Assembly: GCA_964475985.1 (NCBI GenBank)
Contig: CAYYYP010000025.1
Coordinates: forward strand, 1 to 47,793
Length of the DNA stretch: 47,793 nucleotides
Direction of reading: 5' to 3'
Source: CAYYYP01 sp964475985
GTDB taxonomy: Bacteria; Bdellovibrionota; UBA1018; CAYHWW01
Shown here: positions 16,597 to 25,095 of the stretch, one piece after another
How the letters are laid out: the number at the start of each line of letters is the position of its first letter
How positions within the stretch are numbered: the first letter of the stretch is position 1
The notes under the pieces: model-generated
Seen by the model: the letters and a program-made list of their open reading frames with translations, nothing else
Database searches by the model: none
What the model was told of the DNA's origin: nothing
Made by a program: the position numbers and the translations under genes

Positions 16597-17055
16597 ATGG
16601 AAAACATGAAAGTGATGATTGAACGTGCAATGAGTGGCGCAAAAGCTAACGCTGAGAAGCGCGCCAAGCTTTATCGTTTTGATATTTTCAAGGGCGTCGA
16701 AGATTCTACCGGAAAAATTCAGAAAATTCGATCCATCGGCGCGGCACAACTGATGGAAGGGGCGAGGACTTACACGGTTTATCTCAAGCCGCTGCTGAAG
16801 GACGTTTTCTATATGATGCCAGAGGAAAAGAAGCTCACGCGTGGCGATTACGTCATTCTCAGCCGCGAACCGTCGCCGAATCCACCCCGTAAATATTACT
16901 GGAACAACATTGGCGAGGGGCACATCCTTTCGGGCAATAATGCCGGTCTGATGCGTTTGGACTGGGATCTCTTCGGCGCAGAAGACATTTACATGAGTCT
17001 TTGTCCGATGAACCGTGGCGAAGAGGCCGAACTACCTGGCGCAAACGCGGCGTAG
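16597..17055 (+). CDS. Hypothetical protein of the transfer operon (152 aa)
   Basis: The ATG follows GAGGGG. The product is soluble: a Lys/Ala-rich helix (about 1-25), then mixed alpha/beta sequence with TYTVYLKPLLKDVFYMMPEE and an acidic C-terminus. No signal peptide or membrane segment is present. I do not recognise a family; it lies between the sigma-4 gene and virB2, 103 bases before the pilin. Confidence 0.65.
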   Translation: MENMKVMIERAMSGAKANAEKRAKLYRFDIFKGVEDSTGKIQKIRSIGAAQLMEGARTYTVYLKPLLKDVFYMMPEEKKLTRGDYVILSREPSPNPPRKYYWNNIGEGHILSGNNAGLMRLDWDLFGAEDIYMSLCPMNRGEEAELPGANAA

Positions 17056-17158
17056 CTGCTGCTCTCTGAAATCCGATACGACACTGAAGAAGCTCCGTAC
17101 TCGTATTTGTCATTAATGCCGCGCTCGTCTCGAAGCGAACGCGACAAAAGGAGCATTC

Positions 17159-17464
17159 ATGAACTCGATTCGTTCAAAATACTTCCGTACCGGAACTATC
17201 CTGGTCGTCGTTGGTCTGTTGTCATTCTGTTTGTTCGCAAATCCATGCTTTGCCAGCTTTGAATCATCCCTAGTGGGGATCAAAAGCAAGCTAACCGGCG
17301 TAGTGCTGCCGATGCTGTCGGTCATTGGGTTGGGATTTGCGGCACTCAGTTTCGTAACGGGAAATCCAGAAGCGAAAAAACACGTCACCTATGCCCTGGT
17401 CGGGGCCGTGGTCGGTTTTGGCGCGCAAGCCATCGTCGATTTCATCGCTTCGACAGTTCACTAA
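17159..17464 (+). CDS. virB2: VirB2/TrbC-type conjugative pilin
   Basis: The 101 aa precursor has a long signal peptide (cleavage likely after NPCFA), then the family layout of two hydrophobic helices (VLPMLSVIGLGFAALSFV and VTYALVGAVVGFGAQAIVDF) separated by a short charged loop (GNPEAKKH). This is the major pilus subunit of a type IV secretion system. It is followed by a stable hairpin that may protect its mRNA. Confidence 0.9.
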   Translation: MNSIRSKYFRTGTILVVVGLLSFCLFANPCFASFESSLVGIKSKLTGVVLPMLSVIGLGFAALSFVTGNPEAKKHVTYALVGAVVGFGAQAIVDFIASTVH

Positions 17465-17473
17465 ACTACATAC

Positions 17474-17511
17474 CGTCGCAGGCTGGGGGTAAGTGCCTCT
17501 GGCCTGCGGCG
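17474..17511 (+). other. Stable hairpin between virB2 and the next small ORF
   Basis: CGTCGCAGGC (17474-17483) pairs with GCCTGCGGCG (17502-17511), ten pairs including one G-U, with an 18-base loop. No U-run follows, so it is more likely an mRNA-stabilising or attenuating structure behind the pilin than a terminator. Confidence 0.55.
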
Positions 17512-17529
17512 AATCTCTGGGGGCATGCA

Positions 17530-17628
17530 ATGGCTGAATGGTTTTCCTTAATCGTCATTTTAATGGTCGTGATTCTGGGCGTGATCAGTATTGATGTTGA
17601 TCCTCGCAATCGTCGGAGGCTTCCATGA
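17530..17628 (+). CDS. Small 32-residue membrane protein between virB2 and virB3
   Basis: ATG preceded by a G-rich ribosome site (GGGGG about 7 bases away). The product is one hydrophobic helix (WFSLIVILMVVILGVISI) followed by a basic tail (RNRRRLP). Its TGA overlaps the virB3 ATG (ATGA), and the virB3 ribosome site lies inside it, so the two are translationally coupled. Confidence 0.6.
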   Translation: MAEWFSLIVILMVVILGVISIDVDPRNRRRLP

Positions 17629-17960
17629 GTCTTCTTGTTTCAAAGGTTCCGCGTGCGCTTGAAATAAAAGCTAGGTTATTTGGCTTCGAGCTGGGTGATT
17701 TGCTTTTTATCTTTCTGTACTTGGCGCTGAGTAACCTGATTTTCGGTCAGACCCGTTTGAAATTTCCGATGGTGTGGATCGGCACCCTTGCGCTTGCTGG
17801 AACGCTCTATTTCGTAAAGCGCGGAAAGCCTGACAACTATCTGCAACATGCCGGGGAACACTTTTGGTCGCCGGGCGTTTTGTCGGCGGGGGTGCCGGAC
17901 GTTGAATACCAGCCGTATCTGCCATTTCGATCCACAAAGAATAACGAGGAGAATCTATGA
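17625..17960 (+). CDS. virB3: VirB3/TraL-type T4SS membrane protein
   Basis: The 111 aa protein has a short N-terminal cytoplasmic segment (SKVPRALEIKARLFGFELGD) and two adjacent membrane helices (about 27-63) as in VirB3/TraL. It sits directly before virB4, the usual place, and its stop overlaps the virB4 start. VirB3 works with VirB4 in pilus assembly at the inner membrane. Confidence 0.82.
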   Translation: MSLLVSKVPRALEIKARLFGFELGDLLFIFLYLALSNLIFGQTRLKFPMVWIGTLALAGTLYFVKRGKPDNYLQHAGEHFWSPGVLSAGVPDVEYQPYLPFRSTKNNEENL

Positions 17961-20578
17961 ATTCTGAATTAAAGGCGCGGCCATATTCGCAGTTCTCGGA
18001 GTACAAGAATGAAATCCCATTGGCGCGTGAGTTGCCTTACTGGGATTTTTCAGATGAGTTGACCGTCCTGGGCGACGGTAGCCTCGTGATGGCCTTCCGG
18101 CTTCGCGGGCTTTCAGTAGAAACCTGGGACACAGATCAGATTAACCGCATGTCTACGGGGCTTCGCGCGATGCTCAACAGTCTTCCCGACGCGTGCGAGG
18201 TGTCTTTTGTTTCTGAAGTGACCTCCGATTTCAGTGAGACCATTGATGCACATAAGTTGCTGCGCAGCGATAACCCATGGGTTCAGTGGGTGGCGGGCGG
18301 ACGGATCGAGGTGCTGAACGCTGAAATGCGTCGTGGGCAGTTACTGCGACCCAGTCTCTTTGCTTTTGTTTACCGCCGATATGAGCCGCAGAAGTCCACC
18401 GGACCGACTTCGCTTTTAAAATCATTCTTTTCATCGCCGAAGAAGTTTCAGGCGATCAAGAAAGAGGGGCATGATGTAGCCGAGCGTGAATTACGGCAGG
18501 CGGCTGAAAACCTGCGCGAACGCCTGGAGTCGAACGGCTTGACTGCGGTTCCGCTCTCTGGTGACGAGCTATGGAAGATGCTTTTTCGATTCTTGAACCC
18601 AAAGCGGGCCAAGACCTCCGGCGTGCCGGTGATAAATCACGATCATCGTGAGCAAGAATTTACAGCCAAAGAGCTGACTCGTGTGAATTCCCTCGCTTTG
18701 GCGTCGCCACGCGAGCAGTTGGTATTTTCAGACATGGTACAGGGCTATGATTCGTTCTTTATGGACGGGCATTATCATCGTGTCCTTACCTTGAAGACCC
18801 TGCCCGAGTTTACACACGCGGCGCTGGCATCACGTTTGATGCAGCTTCCGTTTTCGCATCTGGTTCATGTTCATGTTCAAGTGCCAGAGCAGTCTAAGGA
18901 ATTAGCGAGTCTTCAAGCGCGGCGGCGCATGGCCCATTCAATGTCAATGACTCAGGGTGGACGTGCTTCCGATCTTGAAAGCGAGGCTCGGCTGCATTCT
19001 ACCGAGGAATTGCTCCGGGAGCTCATTAATACCGGCCAAAAAATCTATTACTTCCAAATGTCGATTCTGCTCCGGGCGGAGTCGGTTGACGACTTGGACA
19101 CGCGGACAAAAATAGTTTTGGGCACGGTTCGCGAGATGAACGGCGCGGAAGCAATTTGCGAAACGGTCGCCGGTTTCAAAGTGTGGAAGACTCTGTTGCC
19201 AGCGGGCAATATTGGAACGGTTAGGCTGAAGAGAGTGAAGACCGATAATCTAGCCGACTTTCTTCCGATCTATGAACCTTACAGTGGGCCTCGGGAAAAT
19301 GACGCCAAACCTGTTTGTCTTTTTAGGAATCGTAACTCGGGGCTGGTGAGCTTTGACCCGTTCGATTCCAGGCTTCCAAACTATAATGCACTCGTTACGG
19401 GATCGAGTGGCGCCGGGAAAAGCTTTCTGAATAATTTGGTTCTCTTACAATACGTTTCTCAGAAGCCGTTGATTTATATCATCGACATTGGTGGATCGTA
19501 CCGCAAGCTGTGTGAATTTCTGGGGGGCCAATATATTGAGATCACACCGCCGCGTGCGGGTGAGTCCTGTCGGGCAATCAATCCGTTCCAATTGCCGCCG
19601 GGCCAGACAGAGCCGTCGCCGCAAAAGATCAAGTTTCTGTTAGCTCTACTTGAAAACGTCCTAACCGATACCGATGGAGACAAGCTGCCAAAGCTCGATA
19701 AGAGTCTTTTGGAAGAAAGCGTGCTTTCGATTTACAAAAAGTGCGGCAACAAGACACCGCGCATGAGTGATTTGAATGCGGCACTGGCAAGTTCAAAGGA
19801 TGAGAAGCTCCGGCAGTTTTCGCGAATGCTGTATCCATGGACAGGTGATCGGCCTTATGGGCGATTGCTCGATGCCGAGAATGGTCTCGATCTTCAGTCT
19901 GATGTGGTGGTCTTCGATTTAAAGGGGCTATCGAGCTATCCCGATCTTCAATCGGTCATGATTCTTATCATCACTGACTTTATTTTGGGTCGAATTGAGT
20001 CGAGAGATGGGGCCACACAGGGAAGGCGCAAACAGATCCTCATGGACGAATGCTGGGAACTCCTCAAGAGCCAGGCGTCGAGTCATTTCATGGAATATTG
20101 CGTGCGGACGCTGAGAAAGACCGGATCTGGAATTACGTTTATCACACAAGGGCTCGAAGAAATCGTGGCGAGTCCTATCGGAAGCGCGATTCTTTCGAAT
20201 ACGGCGACGAAATTCATTCTGCTTCAACGCGGTGACTTGGAGCCGATTCGCAAGATTTTGAAACTCAACGAACAGGAGATGGCTCTAATTTCTTCACTCA
20301 GGCAATCCAAGGGGAAATATTCTGAAGCATTTCTGATGGCGAATGAGGCGCGCACGGTGATTCGGGCGTGTCCAACTCCGGTCGAGTATTGGCTTGCTAC
20401 AAGCGATTCGTCGGACAATGCGCTTTTGGCAGATGCCCGAAGCATATTTCCAGAAAAAGATCTGGCGGAGATTGTTCATTGGCTGGCGACCGAGTATCCA
20501 GCAGGCAGCCAGGGCGTGAGTAGTGTTCCCGCTGAAAAGAAACAACTTACCAATAGAGTGCAAGGGGAACAAAGATGA
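17957..20578 (+). CDS. virB4: VirB4/TraC-type T4SS ATPase
   Basis: Energises pilin handling and pilus assembly. The 873 aa protein has an N-terminal TraC-like domain (YWDFSDELTVLGDGSLVMAF near residue 30-50) and a C-terminal RecA-like ATPase: Walker A GSSGAGKS near 481-488, Walker B QILMDECWELL near 694-704, and the conserved TGSGITFITQGLEEI segment. Full length for the family. Starts with an ATGA-type overlap with virB3 and ends overlapping the next gene by four bases, so it is within a tight operon. Confidence 0.95.
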   Translation: MNSELKARPYSQFSEYKNEIPLARELPYWDFSDELTVLGDGSLVMAFRLRGLSVETWDTDQINRMSTGLRAMLNSLPDACEVSFVSEVTSDFSETIDAHKLLRSDNPWVQWVAGGRIEVLNAEMRRGQLLRPSLFAFVYRRYEPQKSTGPTSLLKSFFSSPKKFQAIKKEGHDVAERELRQAAENLRERLESNGLTAVPLSGDELWKMLFRFLNPKRAKTSGVPVINHDHREQEFTAKELTRVNSLALASPREQLVFSDMVQGYDSFFMDGHYHRVLTLKTLPEFTHAALASRLMQLPFSHLVHVHVQVPEQSKELASLQARRRMAHSMSMTQGGRASDLESEARLHSTEELLRELINTGQKIYYFQMSILLRAESVDDLDTRTKIVLGTVREMNGAEAICETVAGFKVWKTLLPAGNIGTVRLKRVKTDNLADFLPIYEPYSGPRENDAKPVCLFRNRNSGLVSFDPFDSRLPNYNALVTGSSGAGKSFLNNLVLLQYVSQKPLIYIIDIGGSYRKLCEFLGGQYIEITPPRAGESCRAINPFQLPPGQTEPSPQKIKFLLALLENVLTDTDGDKLPKLDKSLLEESVLSIYKKCGNKTPRMSDLNAALASSKDEKLRQFSRMLYPWTGDRPYGRLLDAENGLDLQSDVVVFDLKGLSSYPDLQSVMILIITDFILGRIESRDGATQGRRKQILMDECWELLKSQASSHFMEYCVRTLRKTGSGITFITQGLEEIVASPIGSAILSNTATKFILLQRGDLEPIRKILKLNEQEMALISSLRQSKGKYSEAFLMANEARTVIRACPTPVEYWLATSDSSDNALLADARSIFPEKDLAEIVHWLATEYPAGSQGVSSVPAEKKQLTNRVQGEQR

Positions 20579-21279
20579 AGAAATCCATTCGTAGGGCAGC
20601 TTCGATGCTGCTGTTGTGTCTCGCGATGCAGGCACCGGTTCCGGCCCGAGCTGATTTTTTCGGTGGTGACTTGCCGCTGCTGGCATCAATTCTGGCGCAA
20701 GCCATTCAGCAACTCGCCCAGCTCAAGAGCATTCTGGGAAGCGGAGTGGACACGCTCAATTATATTCAAGACATCAATCGGGGGCTGCGAGATGCCATGT
20801 CAATTATTCGGACCCAAAACTCGACCTTTTCCCCTGGTGTGCTCTCCCAACTTGATACGTTGGAAAAGCTCATGGGAGAAGTCGAGCGCCTCTACGGCAG
20901 AGTACCGAATACCGCCGAAGCGCCGATGCAAAGAACTACGGATCAAAGTGTGGCGGAAGCGATTCATACTCACAATGAAGCATTCAAGTATGCCCAGTCA
21001 GTTGATCCTGAAGCAGAACGGATTAAGGAATACGCTCGTTTCGTTAGCCCACTTGGTGCCCAGCGGCTTACCGCTCAGTCGATGGGCGTTCTAATTACAG
21101 TAATGAATCAGATTCTTCGGACAAACGCGGCGATCCTTAAACTCCAGGGCGAGAATCTCGCGCTTCAAAATCGGCATGAAAAAGTGGGGTCGCAGCACTT
21201 CAAGATGCAGTACGAGGGACTATCGCGTGCCTTTGGAGAGTTGAAGCCGACCTATGATCTTCCGTCGCTTGGGCAGTGA
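20575..21279 (+). CDS. VirB5/TrbJ-like secreted T4SS component
   Basis: The 234 aa protein has a signal peptide (SMLLLCLAMQAPVPARA) and a long helical mature part with Gln-rich heptads (ILAQAIQQLAQLKSIL; NQILRTNAAILKLQGENLAL), which is how VirB5/TrbJ minor pilins look. It follows virB4 as VirB5 often does. Sequence identity to any family member cannot be judged by eye, so the name rests on layout and position. Confidence 0.68.
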   Translation: MKKSIRRAASMLLLCLAMQAPVPARADFFGGDLPLLASILAQAIQQLAQLKSILGSGVDTLNYIQDINRGLRDAMSIIRTQNSTFSPGVLSQLDTLEKLMGEVERLYGRVPNTAEAPMQRTTDQSVAEAIHTHNEAFKYAQSVDPEAERIKEYARFVSPLGAQRLTAQSMGVLITVMNQILRTNAAILKLQGENLALQNRHEKVGSQHFKMQYEGLSRAFGELKPTYDLPSLGQ

Positions 21280-21282
21280 AAG

Positions 21283-21663
21283 TTAGAGCTGTTTTGCAAA
21301 TGCTAGCACATGTCCGTCAGCGTCGAGGCTATAGGCCGCAATATCGCCCCAGTCGCGTTTTTTCATCGAATCAAGTTCTGTAGCGCCCGCTTTTAATGCT
21401 CTGGCGTGGAAGGCTTCGGGGTCGGTAACTCGCAGGTAAATTTCCGAGCGCGGTATTCCTCTCGCTTGTGCTGGATCTGGCAACTTGGTTCCGAGTAACC
21501 GTTTGATCCCTGCTTCGGGCATAAGGCCGAGGACGCTTGAATCTGAAAGTGCAAACTCCGTCATGCCTGGGACGTTCAGTACCGGCTTCATTACCAAGAC
21601 TTCCGAATAGAATGCCGTGCTCTTCGTCTGGTCCTGAACATAAAGAATAAAATGAGTTTTCAT
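21283..21663 (-). CDS. VOC (glyoxalase/bleomycin-resistance fold) protein, antisense within the T4SS operon
   Basis: The 126 aa protein begins HFILYVQDQTKSTAFYSEVL and ends DPDGHVL-like (LDADGHVLAFAKQL), the VOC pattern of two beta-alpha-beta-beta-beta units. AGGAG precedes its ATG. It fills the virB5-virB6 gap on the opposite strand, four bases after the virB5 stop, and its own promoter would lie in the few dozen bases before virB6. Its substrate is unknown. Such single cargo genes inside transfer operons are typical of insertion by recombination. Confidence 0.88.
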   Translation of the reverse strand: MKTHFILYVQDQTKSTAFYSEVLVMKPVLNVPGMTEFALSDSSVLGLMPEAGIKRLLGTKLPDPAQARGIPRSEIYLRVTDPEAFHARALKAGATELDSMKKRDWGDIAAYSLDADGHVLAFAKQL

Positions 21664-21700
21664 TCGCGCTCCTATGGGGTGCGGATCACAAGGAGGCCAA

Positions 21701-22678
21701 ATGGATCAATTTGCTCTTCTCGGCCCTCTTGCGCTCAAGCTCCATGCCGAGTTTCGAGTGCTGTACTACACGCTGTTACCGATATTCTTTGCGTTATCAC
21801 TGGTTTTCGCTTGGTTTCGTCATCCACAGGGCGGTCCTGATTTCGTTGAAGCAATAAAGCGGGCGTTTGTCGCCACTTTGTTGATGGTTGGATTCGCGGA
21901 AATTACTGATGCCATTCTATTCGTGACCAATGGAATCGCTGCGAAGATCGACGATATGACCGGATTCGATGCCCTAATGAGCATGGCCGGGCAGAAAGCC
22001 AAGAGCTACACCTTATCACCGACATCCGTAATTTTGGCTTTCAATGACCTGCTCGTGTCGTCACTGGCATTTCTCTCCTACATTATTCTGTATATCGCCC
22101 GGTACATCATGGTGGCACTGTTTCACTTCTCCTGGATCTTTCTTTCGATCATCGCGCCGTTGCTGATGCTGTTTCACATGTTCTCTCCGAAGATCACACT
22201 TAGCCTTTTCAGAAGCATGGCCGAGGTGGCAGCGTGGAAAATCGTGTGGGCAGTGCTTTCGGCCATGCTCGCAGCACTTCCATTCGGCAACGCGTACATG
22301 GCTGACGGCAATTATCTCACCGTCATCGTTTTAAACTTCGTCATAGCCCTGTGCATGTTGGGAACACCGATGATTGTCCACGCCCTTATCGGCAGTGGAC
22401 TTTCCAGTGTCACCGGAACCGTCGGGACCGCAGTCGCGGCGACAATGATTGCTGGTCCGACAAAGGCAGCAACCGTCATGAAGTTTGGCCGAGAAGTGCT
22501 GACCGATACTCATGGTTTCACAAAAAACATCGTCGGACAAATTGCTGGCGGTGGCTCTACGCCACTGCGAACACCGTCATCTCCCGCGCAAGCAGGAGGC
22601 TCTGAAGTAGCGCCGACAAATAATCCACCCCCGCAAAGCACAGGCAGATCCAGTTCACCGCCACAAAATAAATCGTAG
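21701..22678 (+). CDS. virB6: VirB6/TrbL-type polytopic T4SS channel protein
   Basis: The 325 aa protein starts at ATG 21701 with AGGAGG 4 bases upstream; an in-frame ATG at 21674 is rejected. It has about six membrane helices between residues 20 and 240 and a Pro/Ser/Gln-rich C-terminal tail. The layout (N-terminal helix, periplasmic loop, helices, variable tail) is that of VirB6/TrbL, the inner-membrane channel component. It follows the antisense VOC gene and precedes the VirB8-like gene. Confidence 0.8.
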   Translation: MDQFALLGPLALKLHAEFRVLYYTLLPIFFALSLVFAWFRHPQGGPDFVEAIKRAFVATLLMVGFAEITDAILFVTNGIAAKIDDMTGFDALMSMAGQKAKSYTLSPTSVILAFNDLLVSSLAFLSYIILYIARYIMVALFHFSWIFLSIIAPLLMLFHMFSPKITLSLFRSMAEVAAWKIVWAVLSAMLAALPFGNAYMADGNYLTVIVLNFVIALCMLGTPMIVHALIGSGLSSVTGTVGTAVAATMIAGPTKAATVMKFGREVLTDTHGFTKNIVGQIAGGGSTPLRTPSSPAQAGGSEVAPTNNPPPQSTGRSSSPPQNKS

Positions 22679-22693
22679 CCTAAAGGGGTCCAT

Positions 22694-23305
22694 ATGATTC
22701 GCAATATTCAACGTACTTGGTTCGAAGTCTGGGGAACCGAGGAGGCACAGAACCGTTTTCTGAAGGCCATCCTTGTGTTCTTTATTTCATTATCCATCAC
22801 GCAATCCGTGGCGCTGGTAATTCTGGCGCTGCGAAAACCGCCGATTTTTGCCGTCAGCCAAACTGAAAGCCGAATTCTCACAATGACACCACCACGCCCT
22901 GAACTGTTAGCCGCTGAGGTCAGGCGTGCGGTCACTGGATATATTTCTGCCCGCTATTCGTGGGACTGGGGAAAAATAGAGGAAACGTTCAGCTCCGCCG
23001 CAAAGTATGTTGCGCCGGACTTTACGAAGCGATTTCTCGCCGCAAATCAGGATCAGATTCGAATCGTCAAAGAAAAGAAAATATCGCAGCGATTTTATGT
23101 TGCTGATCTGAACGTCGATCTAGCTGGAAAAGTGGTTCGAATCACTGGCGACCGCATTCTATTGGTTGACGGGCTCCGGGCGACGAGTCCGCTCACTATC
23201 GAGGTGCAGTTTGATTACGCTGCGAGAATCGAGATGAATCCCGAAGGGGTCTATGTAATCGGCGAGAAGGTTACTTCTGCCGATGCTCAAGGGGGTGGTC
23301 GATGA
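22694..23305 (+). CDS. VirB8/TraE-like T4SS protein
   Basis: The 203 aa protein has a short cytoplasmic N-terminus, one membrane helix (about 25-47, LVFFISLSITQSVALVILAL), and a periplasmic domain ending in beta-rich sequence (VVRITGDRILLVDGLRATSP) similar in style to TraE and VirB8 C-terminal domains. Its four-base overlap with the VirB9-like gene supports the VirB8-9-10 core order. The exact subfamily (VirB8 or TraE) is not decided. Confidence 0.75.
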   Translation: MIRNIQRTWFEVWGTEEAQNRFLKAILVFFISLSITQSVALVILALRKPPIFAVSQTESRILTMTPPRPELLAAEVRRAVTGYISARYSWDWGKIEETFSSAAKYVAPDFTKRFLAANQDQIRIVKEKKISQRFYVADLNVDLAGKVVRITGDRILLVDGLRATSPLTIEVQFDYAARIEMNPEGVYVIGEKVTSADAQGGGR

Positions 23306-24093
23306 AGTGGTTAGCGTTTATCATGACGCTTCTTGCGTTCTGCGCATTTTCTCGTGCTTTACATGCAAAGGAGCCGCGCACGCTGTCGCTTGCGGAATCT
23401 GATGTTGCTCCTGTTAGAACCGCCATTGGTTACACAACTATGCTCAACTTCGATGCGCGGCCATCGTCGGTCATTCTTGGAGATCAGGATGCGTTCAAGG
23501 TTGAGTATGTGGGTAATGGTTTGGCAATTAAGCCGGTCGTTGCTCACGCGAAGACGAATCTGTTTGTCTTCACCGACTATGATCGTTTCAGCTTTCGTCT
23601 GACTGCGGGACCGACAGCAGAAGCGGACTATATGATCCGTGTGAAAAATAAAAGACGTGCATTGTTTGTCACCGATGGTGGCGGTGGTGATTCGGCACGT
23701 GCGCAGTCTTCGACTCTTATTGAAAGGAAGATCAATCGAAGTACAGCGTGTGCCGGATTTCAGCTAGCGGTTGAGTCGATTGCTTGGCCAAAAACGCAAA
23801 GCACTTACCTCATTACTTTGCGAGTCACGCTGGTGCGGCCTGGGGTTAAGTCTGAGGATTTGCCGTTTGAGCCAGGAGATTTCGAGGTCAGCCAGGGTTC
23901 AAAATCGTTAGTCATAGAAAATCTGTATCTGCAAAGGCTCATCTTCTCGAAACAGACGAGAAGCATCCGAGGAACCATTGTCATTCGACAGTCAGAGATT
24001 GAGCGGGGAGAACCGATAACCCTGACGTTTGCTCCCGACTTTCTCAAGAAGCAGGGGCGATGCCTTTCTGTTGCATTCAAAAGAAAAGGTTGA
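23302..24093 (+). CDS. virB9: VirB9/TrbG-type T4SS core protein
   Basis: The 263 aa protein has a signal peptide (FIMTLLAFCAFSRALHA) and a VirB9 N-terminal beta-domain: YTTMLNFDARPSSVILGD, then LAIKPVVAHAKTNLFVFTD, matching the family's TNL-vv-TD motif. The C-terminal half is beta-rich. VirB9 forms the outer-membrane core complex with VirB10 and VirB7. Located between the VirB8-like and VirB10 genes as expected. Confidence 0.85.
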   Translation: MKWLAFIMTLLAFCAFSRALHAKEPRTLSLAESDVAPVRTAIGYTTMLNFDARPSSVILGDQDAFKVEYVGNGLAIKPVVAHAKTNLFVFTDYDRFSFRLTAGPTAEADYMIRVKNKRRALFVTDGGGGDSARAQSSTLIERKINRSTACAGFQLAVESIAWPKTQSTYLITLRVTLVRPGVKSEDLPFEPGDFEVSQGSKSLVIENLYLQRLIFSKQTRSIRGTIVIRQSEIERGEPITLTFAPDFLKKQGRCLSVAFKRKG

Positions 24094-24102
24094 GGTGTCA
24101 GA

Positions 24103-25095
24103 ATGGATGAGGAGAAAAACGACTCGTGGCTTGCCCGTTTTCGACGGGCAAGAGCCATTGACCAGTATTTTCTGACGGAGAAATGTCCGTTCAGTCAAAA
24201 GAGACAGCTCAAGACCAGAAATATAAAGATAGCGGCGGCCCTGGTCCTTACAGCGGCCATCGCATTTATCCTGTTTGCGGGCGGCAGCGCAGAACGGGAA
24301 TGGAAACAATCAGAGGCGGCAACTGCAAAGGCGGAAGATCTTACGAACCACGGACGGTCGTCGGCGCAGTCGCAAGGATCTGAGGGGTCGGTGGGAATGG
24401 GTGGCGGCTGGGGAAGTAGCCAGGCCACCGCTGCCGCCAATTCATATGGGGCTCGTGCCGGTGGGTCTGGTGTCAGCAATCGCCAATACACCTCATCTCA
24501 AATCGTGCGTGGGTCAGGTGATGGTGGGGCTTCCGGCTTTGGGCTCCCAATGGGAAGCACCGTTCCTGTGAGACTGCTGAATACGCTGCTCTCAAGTGAT
24601 TCAAGTCAACCTGTCATGGCCGAAGTTCTGCAAGATGCAGCGTGGCGAAACAGCGTGCTCATTCCAGCGGGGGCTCGCGCAGTGGGCACGGCATCTTTTG
24701 ATAATGCTGCAAAGCGTCTTCAGATTCGATTCCATACCTTTGTTTATCCGCAAGGGGACCAGCATCCGGTATCTGCATTAGCCCTCTTGTCAGATGGGTC
24801 ATCGGGATTGCCCGGTGATTTCCACTCGGGAACCGCGAAGAAGGAAGTGGGGCGCTTTCTAGGGGAATTTATCGGCGGGTTGGCCGACGGCATGAAAGAC
24901 CGACAAGCTGGTGGTCAGTCTGGAATCGCATTTGAACCCGGCAGCCTCAAGAACGGCATTCTGAACGGCGCCACTATCTCATCTCTTGGTCAAGCCAAGT
25001 CATTTTCTGAAGGAATGCAAAACGTTCACCCGTACTTGGAGGTTCCTGGGGGAAGCGTCTTTGTCCTCTATCTTGAAAAGGAATATGCGCCATGA
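24103..25095 (+). CDS. virB10: VirB10/TrbI-type T4SS core protein
   Basis: The 330 aa protein has a cytoplasmic N-terminus, one membrane helix (about 44-62), a Gly/Ser/Ala-rich periplasmic linker (about 75-150; most VirB10 proteins have a Pro-rich one) and a C-terminal VirB10/TrbI domain: GSTVPVRLLNTLLSSDSSQP, VLIPAGARAVGTASFD, and a final VPGGSVFVLYLEKE. It bridges the inner and outer membranes. Overlaps the coupling protein gene by four bases. Confidence 0.9.
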   Translation: MDEEKNDSWLARFRRARAIDQYFLTEKCPFSQKRQLKTRNIKIAAALVLTAAIAFILFAGGSAEREWKQSEAATAKAEDLTNHGRSSAQSQGSEGSVGMGGGWGSSQATAAANSYGARAGGSGVSNRQYTSSQIVRGSGDGGASGFGLPMGSTVPVRLLNTLLSSDSSQPVMAEVLQDAAWRNSVLIPAGARAVGTASFDNAAKRLQIRFHTFVYPQGDQHPVSALALLSDGSSGLPGDFHSGTAKKEVGRFLGEFIGGLADGMKDRQAGGQSGIAFEPGSLKNGILNGATISSLGQAKSFSEGMQNVHPYLEVPGGSVFVLYLEKEYAP

